DNA of 47,545 bases. It comes from Prevotella sp. Lineage in GTDB: Bacteria; Bacteroidota; Bacteroidia; Bacteroidales; Bacteroidaceae. Below the pieces are notes generated by a model. The model saw only the letters and a program-made list of their open reading frames with translations. It had not been told where the DNA came from and made no database searches. Each line of letters starts with the position of its first letter. The stretch's first letter is position 1. The DNA lies in NCBI GenBank assembly GCA_017934525.1, contig JAGBJJ010000010.1, positions 1 to 47,545 of the forward strand. Direction: 5' to 3'. The position numbers were made by a program, and so were the translations under genes. Below, piece by piece: positions 26,521 to 35,025 of the stretch.

Positions 26521-27459
26521 CTACAGTATCCTCACGCTCTGATGGCGGCCGCGCCCTTTCTTGAAGAGGTTCAGGTTCATCTGATAGCCCACGCAGAGCT
26601 CGTGGCTGCCACTGCCCACACTGACGCCGTTGGTGTACACCTCGTAGCAGTAGCCCAAACTGATGCCATGGACCACACCTCCGAGCAGCAGCGACACCGA
26701 GTTAGTGGGGCTGCACCCCAAGCCCACATACATCACGCGCTGTTCGTGGGTGTACTTCAGCCGGGTGGTCACGTCGACGCGGTAGCCCACGCCGTCAGAG
26801 CGTCCCAGCACAGAGGGGTGCAATGTAAAGAACGGATTTCTGAGCCGAATATTGCATCCGGCGGTGAAATAATATGAGCGCGCCACATTGAGTTCGTTGG
26901 TCTCTCCCAGCTCTATCTTTGGTGCCAGCGCGTGCCTCACCGAGGCGCCCGCATACCAGTGTTTATGCTGATAGTAGAGGCCAGCCCCCAGGTCGAAGGC
27001 CGTGCCCGTCACCTCGCTGGTGGCAAAGGCCGGGTCGCCGGGCTCGTCGAGGTTAAGCCCGCTGCCGTCGAAGGTCTCGCTCATCATGGCCCCCTCCACG
27101 CCTATGCTCAGCGTGCCGCCGAAGAGGCGCTGTTTCATGGCATACTGCACGGCCAGGTTGCGGTGGGAGAAGAGTCCGATGGCGTCGTTGACAAAACGCA
27201 GTCCCACGCCGTGATAGGCCCCGACGAGGTAGAACGGCATGTCGCCCGAGGCATACATCGTGCGGGGATTGTGGCGGAAGCCCGTCATGGTCATGTTGTA
27301 GGCTCCCACAATGTTTATCTTCTCCTGTTTGCCCACGGCGCCGGGGTTAAACGAAGGCTCCATCGCCCAGTAGTGACTGAACGACGGGTCGTATTGTGCC
27401 GACGCCTCTACCGAGGCCATCAGCAGCAGGGCCAATATCAGATGAATTCGCCTAAACAC
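26521..27459 (-). CDS. porP: T9SS outer-membrane protein of the PorP/SprF family
   Basis: The 312-residue barrel protein has a signal peptide (MFRRIHLILALLLMASVEASAQ) followed by YDPSFSHYWAMEPSFNPGAVG, the N-terminal block typical of PorP/SprF. Later strands such as GAGLYYQHKHWYAGASVRHA and the FTAGCNIRLRNPFFTLHPS segment are also typical. PorP binds the peptidoglycan-linked PorE and is encoded first in the porPKLMN operon of Bacteroidales, as here. The start codon is GTG at 27459; no in-frame ATG is found upstream before a stop. A candidate promoter lies 44 bp upstream, with a GGCC array just beyond it. Confidence 0.9.
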   Translation of the reverse strand: MFRRIHLILALLLMASVEASAQYDPSFSHYWAMEPSFNPGAVGKQEKINIVGAYNMTMTGFRHNPRTMYASGDMPFYLVGAYHGVGLRFVNDAIGLFSHRNLAVQYAMKQRLFGGTLSIGVEGAMMSETFDGSGLNLDEPGDPAFATSEVTGTAFDLGAGLYYQHKHWYAGASVRHALAPKIELGETNELNVARSYYFTAGCNIRLRNPFFTLHPSVLGRSDGVGYRVDVTTRLKYTHEQRVMYVGLGCSPTNSVSLLLGGVVHGISLGYCYEVYTNGVSVGSGSHELCVGYQMNLNLFKKGRGRHQSVRIL

Positions 27460-27502
27460 GTTTATTATAACGCGCTTGCCTGCCTTTTATTATGTCATCA
27501 TG

Positions 27503-27510
27503 CAATTTTA
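27503..27510 (-). promoter_or_regulatory. Candidate -7 box of the porP-gldKLMN operon
   Basis: The minus strand reads TAAAATTG, one mismatch from TAnnTTTG, 43 bp before the GTG of porP. No better match lies between the upstream gene and porP. The GGCC array starts about 24 bp upstream of it. Confidence 0.4.
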
Positions 27511-27530
27511 TTAATGAACGGGCAGAAAAT

Positions 27531-27600
27531 TCTGGCCGATATTCATATAATTTTGGCCGAAATCTCATCGATTCCGGCCAAAATTCATGCGTGTGCGGCA
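27531..27600. repeat. GGCC-centred 21-bp array, locus 2, upstream of the T9SS operon
   Basis: GGCC occurs at 27534, 27555 and 27576, exactly 21 bp apart, with a GGCA at 27597 at the next 21-bp step. The flanks follow ATTYY-GGCC-RNWAT as at locus 1 (9535-9582). The array lies between the 3' end of the mannosidase gene and the candidate promoter of porP, all on the minus strand. Confidence 0.75.
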
Positions 27601-27604
27601 GTCC

Positions 27605-29107
27605 TCAGCGTGCCTCATAGCGCTTGCAGCTGTTCAGCAGCGGCGCCTTGCCATCGGCAATGAGCTTCAGTATGAGCTCGCCGAAGAGTGTGTTCTGCCA
27701 TGCAAACCAGGGGCGCGTGTAGCGCGAGGCGTCATCTTTGTGGAACGACTCGTGGATGAAGCCCGTGCCGGCATCGGTAGACATGAGCATCTCTATGCAG
27801 CGCTTTATCTCCTCGTCGCTCTGACTGGTGAAGGCATACATCATGATTGACATGGGCCAGGGCATGTCGTAGCCTATGTGCGGTCCGCCAATGCCCTCGC
27901 CGGCCTTGCCGCGGAAGAAAGAGGGGTTGTCGTCAGACCACACGAAGCGGCGCGTATTCTGATAGATGGGGTCGCTGAGGGGCACGTCGCCCAGATAGGC
28001 CATGCCGAGCAGCGACGGCACATTGGCATCGTCGGTGAGCAGGCGGCTGCCGAAGCCGTCTACCTCGAAAGCATATATCTTGCCATACTTCGGGTGTTCC
28101 ACCACGGCATACTGTCTGAGTGCCTGCTCCACCTCGTCGGCCAGGTCGGTGCACTGGCGGGCACGAGTCTCATCGCCGTTGACGGCAGTGAGTATCTCTG
28201 CGGCCTTGCGCAGCGAGCTCACGGCCATAAAGTTTGACGGCACGAGGAAGGGTAGCACCGTGGCATCGTCGCTCGGGCGGAAGACCGAGGCAATGAGCCC
28301 CACAGGCTTTACGGGAGCGCCGCGCCCGTCCCATCCCACGGTATCAAACTGGCGGTCGGTGGTGCGGGTGAAGGTGTAAGGGCCGGTGCCGTCTTTACGC
28401 TGCTGCTGGCGGAAGGTGAGCAGCACGTTGTCTACGGCCTGCAGCCACACGTCGCCGAAGACGGTGGTGTCGCCCGTCACTTGCCAGTAGTGGTAGGCCA
28501 GACGTATGGGGTAGCACTCCGAGTCAATCTCATACTTGCGCTCGTGCAGGCCGGGCTTCATGTCGGTGTGGTCGCTGGCCCACTCGCCCACCTCGTCGGG
28601 CGTGTCATAGAAGGCGTTGGCATAGGGGTCGATGTTGATGCTCTTCAGCTGGCGCATGATGACACCACGAATGAGGCGCTGCAGCGCGGGGTCGTCATTG
28701 CAGAACTGCACGTAGGGCCACACCTGCGCCCCCGAGTCGCGCAGCCACATGGCGGCAATGTCGCCGGTGTAGACGAAAGTGTCGTCGTCGCCGTCGGGCA
28801 GCTGGCGGTAGTGGGCTGTGGTCTCCAGCGTGTTGGGGAAGCAGTTTTCAAACATCCAGGCCAGATAGGGGTTGCCACTGAGCAGCTGCTTCACCTCGTC
28901 GATTTTGCGGTCGATGACCTCCGAGCGGAACAGGCGGTCTTCGGGCGCCGGGCGCTTCGACTGTCCCACCCCGATGGTGGTGTCGGCCGTCATGGCAATA
29001 TATTCTTTACCGAAAGCCAATGCCTTTTCTTCTGGTTGGCTCTGTCTGGTTCCGCAGGCGGTCATGGCCAGTGCCACGGCTGCCACATAAAGGTGTCTCC
29101 TTTTCAT
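27605..29107 (-). CDS. GH125 family exo-alpha-1,6-mannosidase lipoprotein
   Basis: The 500-residue protein has a lipoprotein signal (MKRRHLYVAAVALAMTAC, Cys18), so it is membrane-anchored in the envelope. The rest matches glycoside hydrolase family 125 (former DUF1237): LAWMFENCFPNTLETTAHY, TFVYTGDIAAMWLRDSGAQVWPY, ANAFYDTPDEVGEWASDHTDMKPG, YEIDSECYPIRLAYHYW, and GGPHIGYDMPWPMSIMMYAF. Family members are inverting exo-alpha-1,6-mannosidases with an (alpha/alpha)6 barrel, acting on mannoproteins or N-glycans. It is transcribed alone from its own promoter. No SusC/SusD pair is near, so this is not a typical polysaccharide utilisation locus. Confidence 0.9.
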   Translation of the reverse strand: MKRRHLYVAAVALAMTACGTRQSQPEEKALAFGKEYIAMTADTTIGVGQSKRPAPEDRLFRSEVIDRKIDEVKQLLSGNPYLAWMFENCFPNTLETTAHYRQLPDGDDDTFVYTGDIAAMWLRDSGAQVWPYVQFCNDDPALQRLIRGVIMRQLKSINIDPYANAFYDTPDEVGEWASDHTDMKPGLHERKYEIDSECYPIRLAYHYWQVTGDTTVFGDVWLQAVDNVLLTFRQQQRKDGTGPYTFTRTTDRQFDTVGWDGRGAPVKPVGLIASVFRPSDDATVLPFLVPSNFMAVSSLRKAAEILTAVNGDETRARQCTDLADEVEQALRQYAVVEHPKYGKIYAFEVDGFGSRLLTDDANVPSLLGMAYLGDVPLSDPIYQNTRRFVWSDDNPSFFRGKAGEGIGGPHIGYDMPWPMSIMMYAFTSQSDEEIKRCIEMLMSTDAGTGFIHESFHKDDASRYTRPWFAWQNTLFGELILKLIADGKAPLLNSCKRYEAR

Positions 29108-29147
29108 TTTTCTTTGATTTGTATGAGTTATTGGTAAATGGTGAGTG

Positions 29148-29155
29148 CAAATATA
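29148..29155 (-). promoter_or_regulatory. -7 promoter box of the GH125 gene
   Basis: The minus strand reads TATATTTG then C, a TAnnTTTG match, 40 bp before the ATG at 29107. Confidence 0.7.
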
Positions 29156-29299
29156 CGAAGTTTTCGTGACTCGGCCAATATTTTTTTGAAGATATTTTTC
29201 TTTTACACAAAAAACTTAAACAATGTTCTTTTCTGTGAAAAGCCGATAAAATAAGCGGTCAGAGCGCTGCGTTTCGTGCGTAGTATGAAGAATAATCTG

Positions 29300-29307
29300 T
29301 AATTTTG
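29300..29307 (+). promoter_or_regulatory. -7 promoter box of greA
   Basis: TAATTTTG followed by C matches TAnnTTTG and lies 25 bp before the greA ATG; the leader is a run of A residues. Confidence 0.75.
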
Positions 29308-29332
29308 CAGCACGAAAAAAAACGATACTCCT

Positions 29333-29797
29333 ATGGAATATATGTCACAAGAAGGCTACGACAAGCTCGTGGCCGAGCTCCACCAGCTGGAGAGTGTTGA
29401 GCTGCCTCAGGTGCGCGAGGCCATCAGCGAGGCCCGCGACAAGGGTGACCTGAGCGAGAATTTTGAGTATCATGCCGCCAAGCGCGAGCAGGCACGCCTG
29501 CTGGGCAGGATACGCTTCAAGCAGCGTGTGCTGGCCGGAGCGCGCGTCATCGACATGTCGAAGCTGGGCAGTGACAGCGTGCAGCTGCTCAGCAAGGTGG
29601 AGATGACCAACCTGGCCACTGCCAACCGCATGACCTACACCATTGCCAGCCCCCACGAGGCTAACCTGCGCGAGGGTAAAATCTCAGTAAAGTCGCCCAT
29701 TGCAAAGGCTCTGCTGGGCAAGCGGGCGGGCGACGTGGTGGAGGTGAGCGTGCCGGCCGGCACGCTGCGCCTGCGCATCGAGCGCATCACGCTCTGA
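29333..29797 (+). CDS. greA: Transcription elongation factor GreA
   Basis: This 154-residue factor binds the secondary channel of RNA polymerase and stimulates cleavage of backtracked RNA. The N-terminal coiled coil carries the conserved tip residues in EARDKGDLSENFEYHAAKR; the C-terminal FKBP-like domain contains YTIASPHEAN, ISVKSPIAKALLGKRAGD and VEVSVPAG. Length is normal. It stands alone between two divergent or convergent minus-strand genes. The 96-bp gap to the convergent hydrolase gene has no clear terminator. Confidence 0.96.
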   Translation: MEYMSQEGYDKLVAELHQLESVELPQVREAISEARDKGDLSENFEYHAAKREQARLLGRIRFKQRVLAGARVIDMSKLGSDSVQLLSKVEMTNLATANRMTYTIASPHEANLREGKISVKSPIAKALLGKRAGDVVEVSVPAGTLRLRIERITL

Positions 29798-29893
29798 CTG
29801 CGGAGGGAGCATTGTCAGCAAAGTGGCACTATAGAGAGTTGTTCTTACCGTGAAAGACACTTGTCGTCCTTCCGGCATCCATCAAAAAAAAGA

Positions 29894-31168
29894 CTACAGC
29901 CCGCTGATCCACTCTACGATATCGCCCAGCACCTCGGGCGAGAAGGTCTCTTCTATCCGACTGTACTCCATGGGGAGCCCCGTCTGACAGTGCTGGAAGA
30001 GGTGGTTGAGCATGGGATATTCCTTGACTACATTTTTATCCGATGGCGGCAGCAGTTGTTGGATGGCAGACAGGTTCTGCGACGCAATGACCTGACAGTC
30101 GCGGTCGCCGCCCAGAGCAAACACGGGGCAGCGGGTCTGGCGGATGTCGGCCGACGGGTCGTAATCTACAAACCAGGCCAGCCAGGGCATCTCGCTGACG
30201 ACGGTCTGCTGGCGGTATTTCTCCACCGTCATGTCGGCAGGCAGCCCCGACAGCGACCGGATGCGGTTGCTCTGCGCAACCAGCACTGTGTCGCCCTTCA
30301 CCCCAGGCCCTGCCAGCGAGATGATGAAGTCGGGCTTGCCCTGCGCACCGAGCATGAAGGCGATGGTGCCGCCTTCGCTATGGCCAAGCACACCTACCTT
30401 GGCAAAGGTGCCGCGGGCACGCAGGAAGTCGAGACCGGCAGCCGCGTCGCGCATAAAGTCGGCGGTGGTGGCTTTCTTCACCTCGCCTCCCACCGAGGCC
30501 CCCGTGGCACGGTCGTCGTAGCGCAGCGTGGCAATGCCCTGACGGGCCAGATAGTCGGCAATGACGAGAAACGGCTTGTGGTCGAACACTTCTTCATCAC
30601 GATTCTGCTGGCCGCTGCCCGACACGAGCAGCACGACTGCTGGTTTCTGACTGCCGTCATAACCCACGGGCCAGATCAGCGTAGCAGCCAGGGTGGCGCC
30701 GTCGGCCTCGTTGCTGAAGGTCACCTCCTCTGCAGTGTAGGGATAGGGCGGCTGCGGTGTCTGCGGGCGCTTCACCTCGGGTACGCCCTTTGTCAGCACA
30801 AGCGGCGCAGCAAAACCATTCTGTTCGAACGTGCCGTCGAGCTTGCCGTCGTTCAGCCGTGCGCGATAGGACATGCCGATGGACTGCACCTTCACGGCCA
30901 GCGAGTCGTCGCTCAAGAAGTCTAAATATGCCGCAATGCCCTTGGCACCCTGGTCAGGGCTGTCGAGCACTGCCTTCACCTGGCCGTCGGTCTGCTCCAG
31001 ATGCAGCACCAGGGTGAGCGCCATGGAGCCTACGTTCAGTTTGCCCGACCACGAGCCGAGCAGAGCCGGTGCAGGCTGTGCTGCTGCAGCCACCGCCACG
31101 GCGGCAAGCATGAAGGTCAGTACCATTTTTTTCAAGTCGGTTGCTACCAGTCTTGTTCTCTTCTTCAT
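29894..31168 (-). CDS. Exported alpha/beta hydrolase (serine esterase/peptidase-like)
   Basis: The 424-residue protein has a signal peptide (cleavage likely after AVAAAAAQP, near residue 33; a shorter start at the internal ATG near 31126 is possible). Residues up to about 150 form a beta-rich N-terminal module (LGSWSGKLNVGSMALTLVLH). The C-terminal part is an alpha/beta hydrolase: LLVSGSGQQNRDEE gives the oxyanion region, the nucleophile serine lies in GVLGHSEGGTIAF, and a late Asp (GGDRDCQV) and His (EYPMLNHLFQH) complete a triad. Relatives are annotated as S9-type or dienelactone-type hydrolases of unknown substrate. It is a single-gene transcript. Confidence 0.85.
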   Translation of the reverse strand: MKKRTRLVATDLKKMVLTFMLAAVAVAAAAQPAPALLGSWSGKLNVGSMALTLVLHLEQTDGQVKAVLDSPDQGAKGIAAYLDFLSDDSLAVKVQSIGMSYRARLNDGKLDGTFEQNGFAAPLVLTKGVPEVKRPQTPQPPYPYTAEEVTFSNEADGATLAATLIWPVGYDGSQKPAVVLLVSGSGQQNRDEEVFDHKPFLVIADYLARQGIATLRYDDRATGASVGGEVKKATTADFMRDAAAGLDFLRARGTFAKVGVLGHSEGGTIAFMLGAQGKPDFIISLAGPGVKGDTVLVAQSNRIRSLSGLPADMTVEKYRQQTVVSEMPWLAWFVDYDPSADIRQTRCPVFALGGDRDCQVIASQNLSAIQQLLPPSDKNVVKEYPMLNHLFQHCQTGLPMEYSRIEETFSPEVLGDIVEWISGL

Positions 31169-31197
31169 ATGCGTTACTATATGTTATAAATGTCATG

Positions 31198-31205
31198 CAA
31201 AGATA
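31198..31205 (-). promoter_or_regulatory. -7 promoter box of the alpha/beta hydrolase gene
   Basis: The minus strand reads TATCTTTG then C, a full TAnnTTTG match, 29 bp before the ATG at 31168. Confidence 0.75.
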
Positions 31206-31274
31206 AACATTTTGTCTGATACAGCCAAATATAATAAGCACAAATATTCTGCAGGCCCACCTGCTGCCTCACAC

Positions 31275-32363
31275 TCAGCTGTTTTTCTTGTAGCTCTTCA
31301 CGGCCCACACGGCCATGAACGAGCCAATGACACAGAGGGCAGACACTTGATGAGATATGGCCGAGAAGCCACCGCCACGCACGAAGACGGTGCGGATGGC
31401 ATCGATAAAGTAGTGCATGGGGTTGACGTAGGTGGTGAGATAGGCCCAGTGGGGCATGGAGCGCGTGGGGGTGAAGAGCCCGCTGAGGAGCAGGATGCAG
31501 ACCACAAAGAACCACATGACGAAGATGGCCTGCTGCATGGTGTCAGAGTAGTTGGAGACGATGAGCCCGAAAGACGAGAAGAACAGGGCAAGCAGCATGG
31601 CCAGCACGTAGATGAGCCAGAGCGGTCCCTGGCTGGTGATGCCATAGACGGCCCACGCCAGCACCAGACTGACGGTGATGACGAAGAGGGCGATGAGCCA
31701 GTAAGGGATGAGCTTAGCCAGGATAAACACCCACTTCGGGACGGGCGTGACGTTGATTTGCTCGATGGTGCCGTTCTCCTTCTCGCCCACAATGTTGAGT
31801 GTGGGCAGAAAGCCCGTCATCAGCATCATCACAATGGCAAAGAGGGCGGGAATCATGAAGAGCTTGTAGTTCTGGTGCTTGTTGTAGAGTAGCAGCGAGC
31901 GGATGGCGCCGTCGCTCCCACTGGCTATCTGCGTAAGATATGCACTGCCCATCGCGGCCTTGGTGCCGCCCACGGCATTGGCCGCGATGAGGAGTCTGCC
32001 CTCTCTGCTTGTCAGCGGAAGAGGCTGTCTGGCAGCAGCCATGTCGAGCATCTTGCCGTAGTCTTCTCCGATGACCAGCACCATGTCTGCCTGGCCGTGC
32101 TCCACCTCGTCGAGAGCAGCCTGATAGGAGGGTTTCTGCCCGTGGAAGATGAAGTAGCGGCTGGCCTCGATGTCGTGCACCAGCCGCTGACTGGCGGCCG
32201 AACGGTCGTTGTCGACCACGTCTACCACAATGTTTTTCACCTCCATGCTCATCACCCATGGCGTGACGCACATGATGACGATGGGAAACACGATGATGAG
32301 TCTGGGCAGGAAGGCATTGCGCCGTATCTGCAGGAACTCCTTCTGTATGAGATACCGTAACAT
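31275..32363 (-). CDS. ABC-2 type permease, second of the export operon
   Basis: The 362-residue protein has the ABC-2 permease layout: one membrane helix near the N terminus (MLRYLIQKEFLQIRRNAFLPRLIIVFPIVIM region), a large extracytoplasmic loop, then five helices in the C-terminal half. The motif GEKENGTIEQINVTPVPKWVFI is the conserved coupling segment of the YhhJ/YbhR-type permeases (ERGT-like). It is the last gene of the TolC-HlyD-ATPase-permease-permease series, 60 bp after the other permease. With the neighbours it should form a tripartite exporter for small toxic molecules or for an unknown substrate. Confidence 0.88.
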   Translation of the reverse strand: MLRYLIQKEFLQIRRNAFLPRLIIVFPIVIMCVTPWVMSMEVKNIVVDVVDNDRSAASQRLVHDIEASRYFIFHGQKPSYQAALDEVEHGQADMVLVIGEDYGKMLDMAAARQPLPLTSREGRLLIAANAVGGTKAAMGSAYLTQIASGSDGAIRSLLLYNKHQNYKLFMIPALFAIVMMLMTGFLPTLNIVGEKENGTIEQINVTPVPKWVFILAKLIPYWLIALFVITVSLVLAWAVYGITSQGPLWLIYVLAMLLALFFSSFGLIVSNYSDTMQQAIFVMWFFVVCILLLSGLFTPTRSMPHWAYLTTYVNPMHYFIDAIRTVFVRGGGFSAISHQVSALCVIGSFMAVWAVKSYKKNS

Positions 32364-32423
32364 CTGAATCTACACTTTTTCTGTTTTATTTTCACGCTCA
32401 CTCAACTTCACCTTCTCAGCTCC

Positions 32424-33482
32424 CTACTCCAGACGGTTGTTGAATTTAGCCAAAGCCACCCATAGCAACACGACGGTCATGCCGCTGAGCACACCCACCT
32501 CACGCGCCACCTCGCCGATGCCTACGCCCATAATCATCAGCTTGCGCATGGCCTCGATGTAGTAGCGCGGCGGAACGACGGCTGACACCCACTGCAGCAC
32601 CGTCGGCATTGACTCCACGGGAAACATCATGCCCGAGAGCATCACCACGGGCATAAGCAGCACCATGGCCGAAAGGAGCAGGGCCGCAAGCTGCGTGCGG
32701 GCAACATCGGAGATGAGCAGCCCCAGCGAAAGGGCCAGCAGGATGTATATGACCGAGACCACGAGAATCCACAGCAGCGAGCCTGCCAGCGGCACGCCGA
32801 GCACATAGCGGGCCATGAGCAGTATGACGACAAGGATGAGAAAAGCCATCGCCAGATAAGGCACGGCCTTGGCTACAATCACCATCAGCGGACGCACGGG
32901 CGACACCAGCAGCACCTCCATCGTGCCTCGCTCCTTCTCGCGCACAATAGATACTGACGTCATCATGGCGCAGACAAGCATGAGCAGCATGCCCATGATG
33001 GCGGGCACGAAGTTGTAGGCCGACCGCATCTGGGGGTTATACAGCATCTTGAGACTGACGGGCGCCACCTGCGTGTCGGCAATGACTTGCCTGGCATAGT
33101 TGCTCCACTGCTGGGCCATGTTCGGGTCGGCACCGTCAACGATGAACTGGACGTCATTGTGGTGCGTGGCGTAGTCTTTGCCAAACACCACGGCCAGGTC
33201 GGCCTTCTGACGGCGAATGAGAAGCTCTGCCTCACGTGGCGTGCCCACCGTAGCCGTCATGTTGAAATATTCTGAAGCCCGGAGCCTGTCGACGGCAGTC
33301 TGCGTCTGCACGTCCATCTGCGAAGTGACCACCACCGTCCGCACATTCTTCACGTCGGTGCTTATGGCAAAGCCGAAGATGAGCATCATCACGGTCGGCA
33401 TGCCGAACAAGATGAGCATCGTCCGCTTGTCGCGCAGGATGTGGCGGGCTTCCTTGATGACAAAAGATATAAACTGCTTCAT
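32424..33482 (-). CDS. ABC-2 type permease, first of the export operon
   Basis: The 352-residue protein is related to the following permease and has the same layout: N-terminal helix in DKRTMLILFGMPTVMMLIFGF, an extracytoplasmic domain of about 130 residues, then helices from about residue 165. The coupling segment reads SIVREKERGTMEVLLVSPVRP. It starts 5 bp after the ATPase gene, so translation is probably coupled. The two permeases likely form a heterodimer driven by the double ATPase, as in the YbhFSR exporter. Confidence 0.88.
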   Translation of the reverse strand: MKQFISFVIKEARHILRDKRTMLILFGMPTVMMLIFGFAISTDVKNVRTVVVTSQMDVQTQTAVDRLRASEYFNMTATVGTPREAELLIRRQKADLAVVFGKDYATHHNDVQFIVDGADPNMAQQWSNYARQVIADTQVAPVSLKMLYNPQMRSAYNFVPAIMGMLLMLVCAMMTSVSIVREKERGTMEVLLVSPVRPLMVIVAKAVPYLAMAFLILVVILLMARYVLGVPLAGSLLWILVVSVIYILLALSLGLLISDVARTQLAALLLSAMVLLMPVVMLSGMMFPVESMPTVLQWVSAVVPPRYYIEAMRKLMIMGVGIGEVAREVGVLSGMTVVLLWVALAKFNNRLE

Positions 33483-33487
33483 ATTCC

Positions 33488-34969
33488 CTAATCTGCTGAT
33501 CTGGTGGCCTGACGGGCCAGATAGGTGAACACATGGTCTATGTCAGGCTGGTTGTAGCGGCGTTTCAGTTCGTCAGGCGAGCCAAGTGCACTGATTTTCC
33601 CATCGACCATGATACTGATGCGGTCACAATACTCAGCCTCGTCCATATAGTGAGTAGTCACGAAGACGGTGATGCCGCGGGCGGCAGCGTCGTAGATGAG
33701 CTCCCAAAACTGTCGCCGGGTGGCCGAGTCGACACCGCCCGTAGGCTCGTCGAGAAACACCACGCCGGGTTCATGGAAAATCGACACGGAGAATGCCAGC
33801 TTCTGTTTCCAGCCCAGAGGCAGCGACGACACCAAATCGTTTTTGTGCTCCGTAAACTTCAGCCGTTCCAACAGCTCGTCGGTCTTGCGCCTAATCTCAT
33901 CATCCTTCATGCCGTAGATGCCGGCAAAGAGACGTATGTTCTCGGCAACCGTCAAGTCCTCATAGAGCGAGAACTTCTGGCTCATATAGCCTATGTGTTT
34001 CTTGATTTGCTCATGCTGCGTACGGATGTCGTAACCCACGACGGTGCCTATGCCGCTGGTCGGCTGGCTCAGGCCCGTCAGCATGTGCATCGCCGTGGTC
34101 TTGCCAGCGCCATTGGCTCCGAGGAAGCCGAATATCTCGCCCCGCTTCACGGTGAACGAGATGTCGTCGACGGCACGAAACGAGCCGAACGCCTTCACCA
34201 GATGTTCAACCTCGATGACGTCACTGCCCTCGTCACGCGTCTCTCCCCCGCATGGCTGGGGAACGGCTGCGCGTATTATTGGCGGCGGACTGAAGACGTC
34301 GGCAAATTCTGTGAGGATGACGTCGGGCTCACCGATGCCCTGAATGCGGCCTTCACTGAGGAATGCCACTCGCTCGCAGCAGCGCACCTCGTCGAGATAA
34401 GGTGTAGAGGCCACGATGGTGATGCCCCGTTCCTTCAGCATCAGGAGCATCTGCCAGAACTCCCTGCGGCTGACGGGGTCGACACCCGTGGTAGGCTCGT
34501 CGAGAAAGAGCACGCTGGGGCTATGCACCAGTGCGCAGCTCAGGGCCAGTTTCTGCTTCATGCCACCCGACAAGGCCCCCGCCCTGCGGTCTTTGAAGCG
34601 CTCTATCTGCGCGTAGATGGCCTTGATGGAGTCGTAGCCCGCCTCGACGGTCGTGCCGAAGAGCGTGGCAAAGAAGTTCAGATTCTCCGCCACCGTCAGG
34701 TCTTGGTAGAGCGAGAAACGTCCGGGCATATAACCCACCCTGCTGCGTATCTGCTTCATCTGCCTGACGGTGTCGAAACCGTCCACCTGCGCAGTGCCCG
34801 CATCAGGCAGCAACAGGGTGCAGATGATGCGATAGAGCGACGTCTTGCCCGCCCCGTCAGGACCTATCAGCCCAAACACCTCGCCCTTCCCTACCGTGAG
34901 CGACACGTCGCTGAGGGCCTGCACCTTGCCATATTTTTTTGAAATATGATTTACGATTATACTATCCAT
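33488..34969 (-). CDS. Double ABC transporter ATPase (YbhF-like)
   Basis: The 493-residue cytoplasmic protein carries two complete ATP-binding domains in one chain. Domain 1 has Walker A GPDGAGKTS, signature LSGGMKQKLAL and Walker B VLFLDEPTTGVD. Domain 2 has Walker A GANGAGKTT, Walker B VVFLDEPTGGVD, and a changed signature LPLGWKQKLAF in place of LSGGxxQ. From memory, the same kind of change occurs in YbhF-type proteins. The ATG at 34969 gives MDSIIVNHISKKYGKVQALS and is preferred over a TTG at 35020. It lies 56 bp after the HlyD gene and 5 bp before the first permease. Confidence 0.9.
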   Translation of the reverse strand: MDSIIVNHISKKYGKVQALSDVSLTVGKGEVFGLIGPDGAGKTSLYRIICTLLLPDAGTAQVDGFDTVRQMKQIRSRVGYMPGRFSLYQDLTVAENLNFFATLFGTTVEAGYDSIKAIYAQIERFKDRRAGALSGGMKQKLALSCALVHSPSVLFLDEPTTGVDPVSRREFWQMLLMLKERGITIVASTPYLDEVRCCERVAFLSEGRIQGIGEPDVILTEFADVFSPPPIIRAAVPQPCGGETRDEGSDVIEVEHLVKAFGSFRAVDDISFTVKRGEIFGFLGANGAGKTTAMHMLTGLSQPTSGIGTVVGYDIRTQHEQIKKHIGYMSQKFSLYEDLTVAENIRLFAGIYGMKDDEIRRKTDELLERLKFTEHKNDLVSSLPLGWKQKLAFSVSIFHEPGVVFLDEPTGGVDSATRRQFWELIYDAAARGITVFVTTHYMDEAEYCDRISIMVDGKISALGSPDELKRRYNQPDIDHVFTYLARQATRSAD

Positions 34970-35025
34970 ACAACAGCTGAGCCAACAGACCTTGGCCGAT
35001 TGTACCGAAGGTCTCAACAATTTCT

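Noticed and set aside
33533-34942. A 469-codon plus-strand frame opposite the double ABC ATPase
   Set aside because: The minus strand has both Walker A and B pairs; the plus frame has no recognisable motif.
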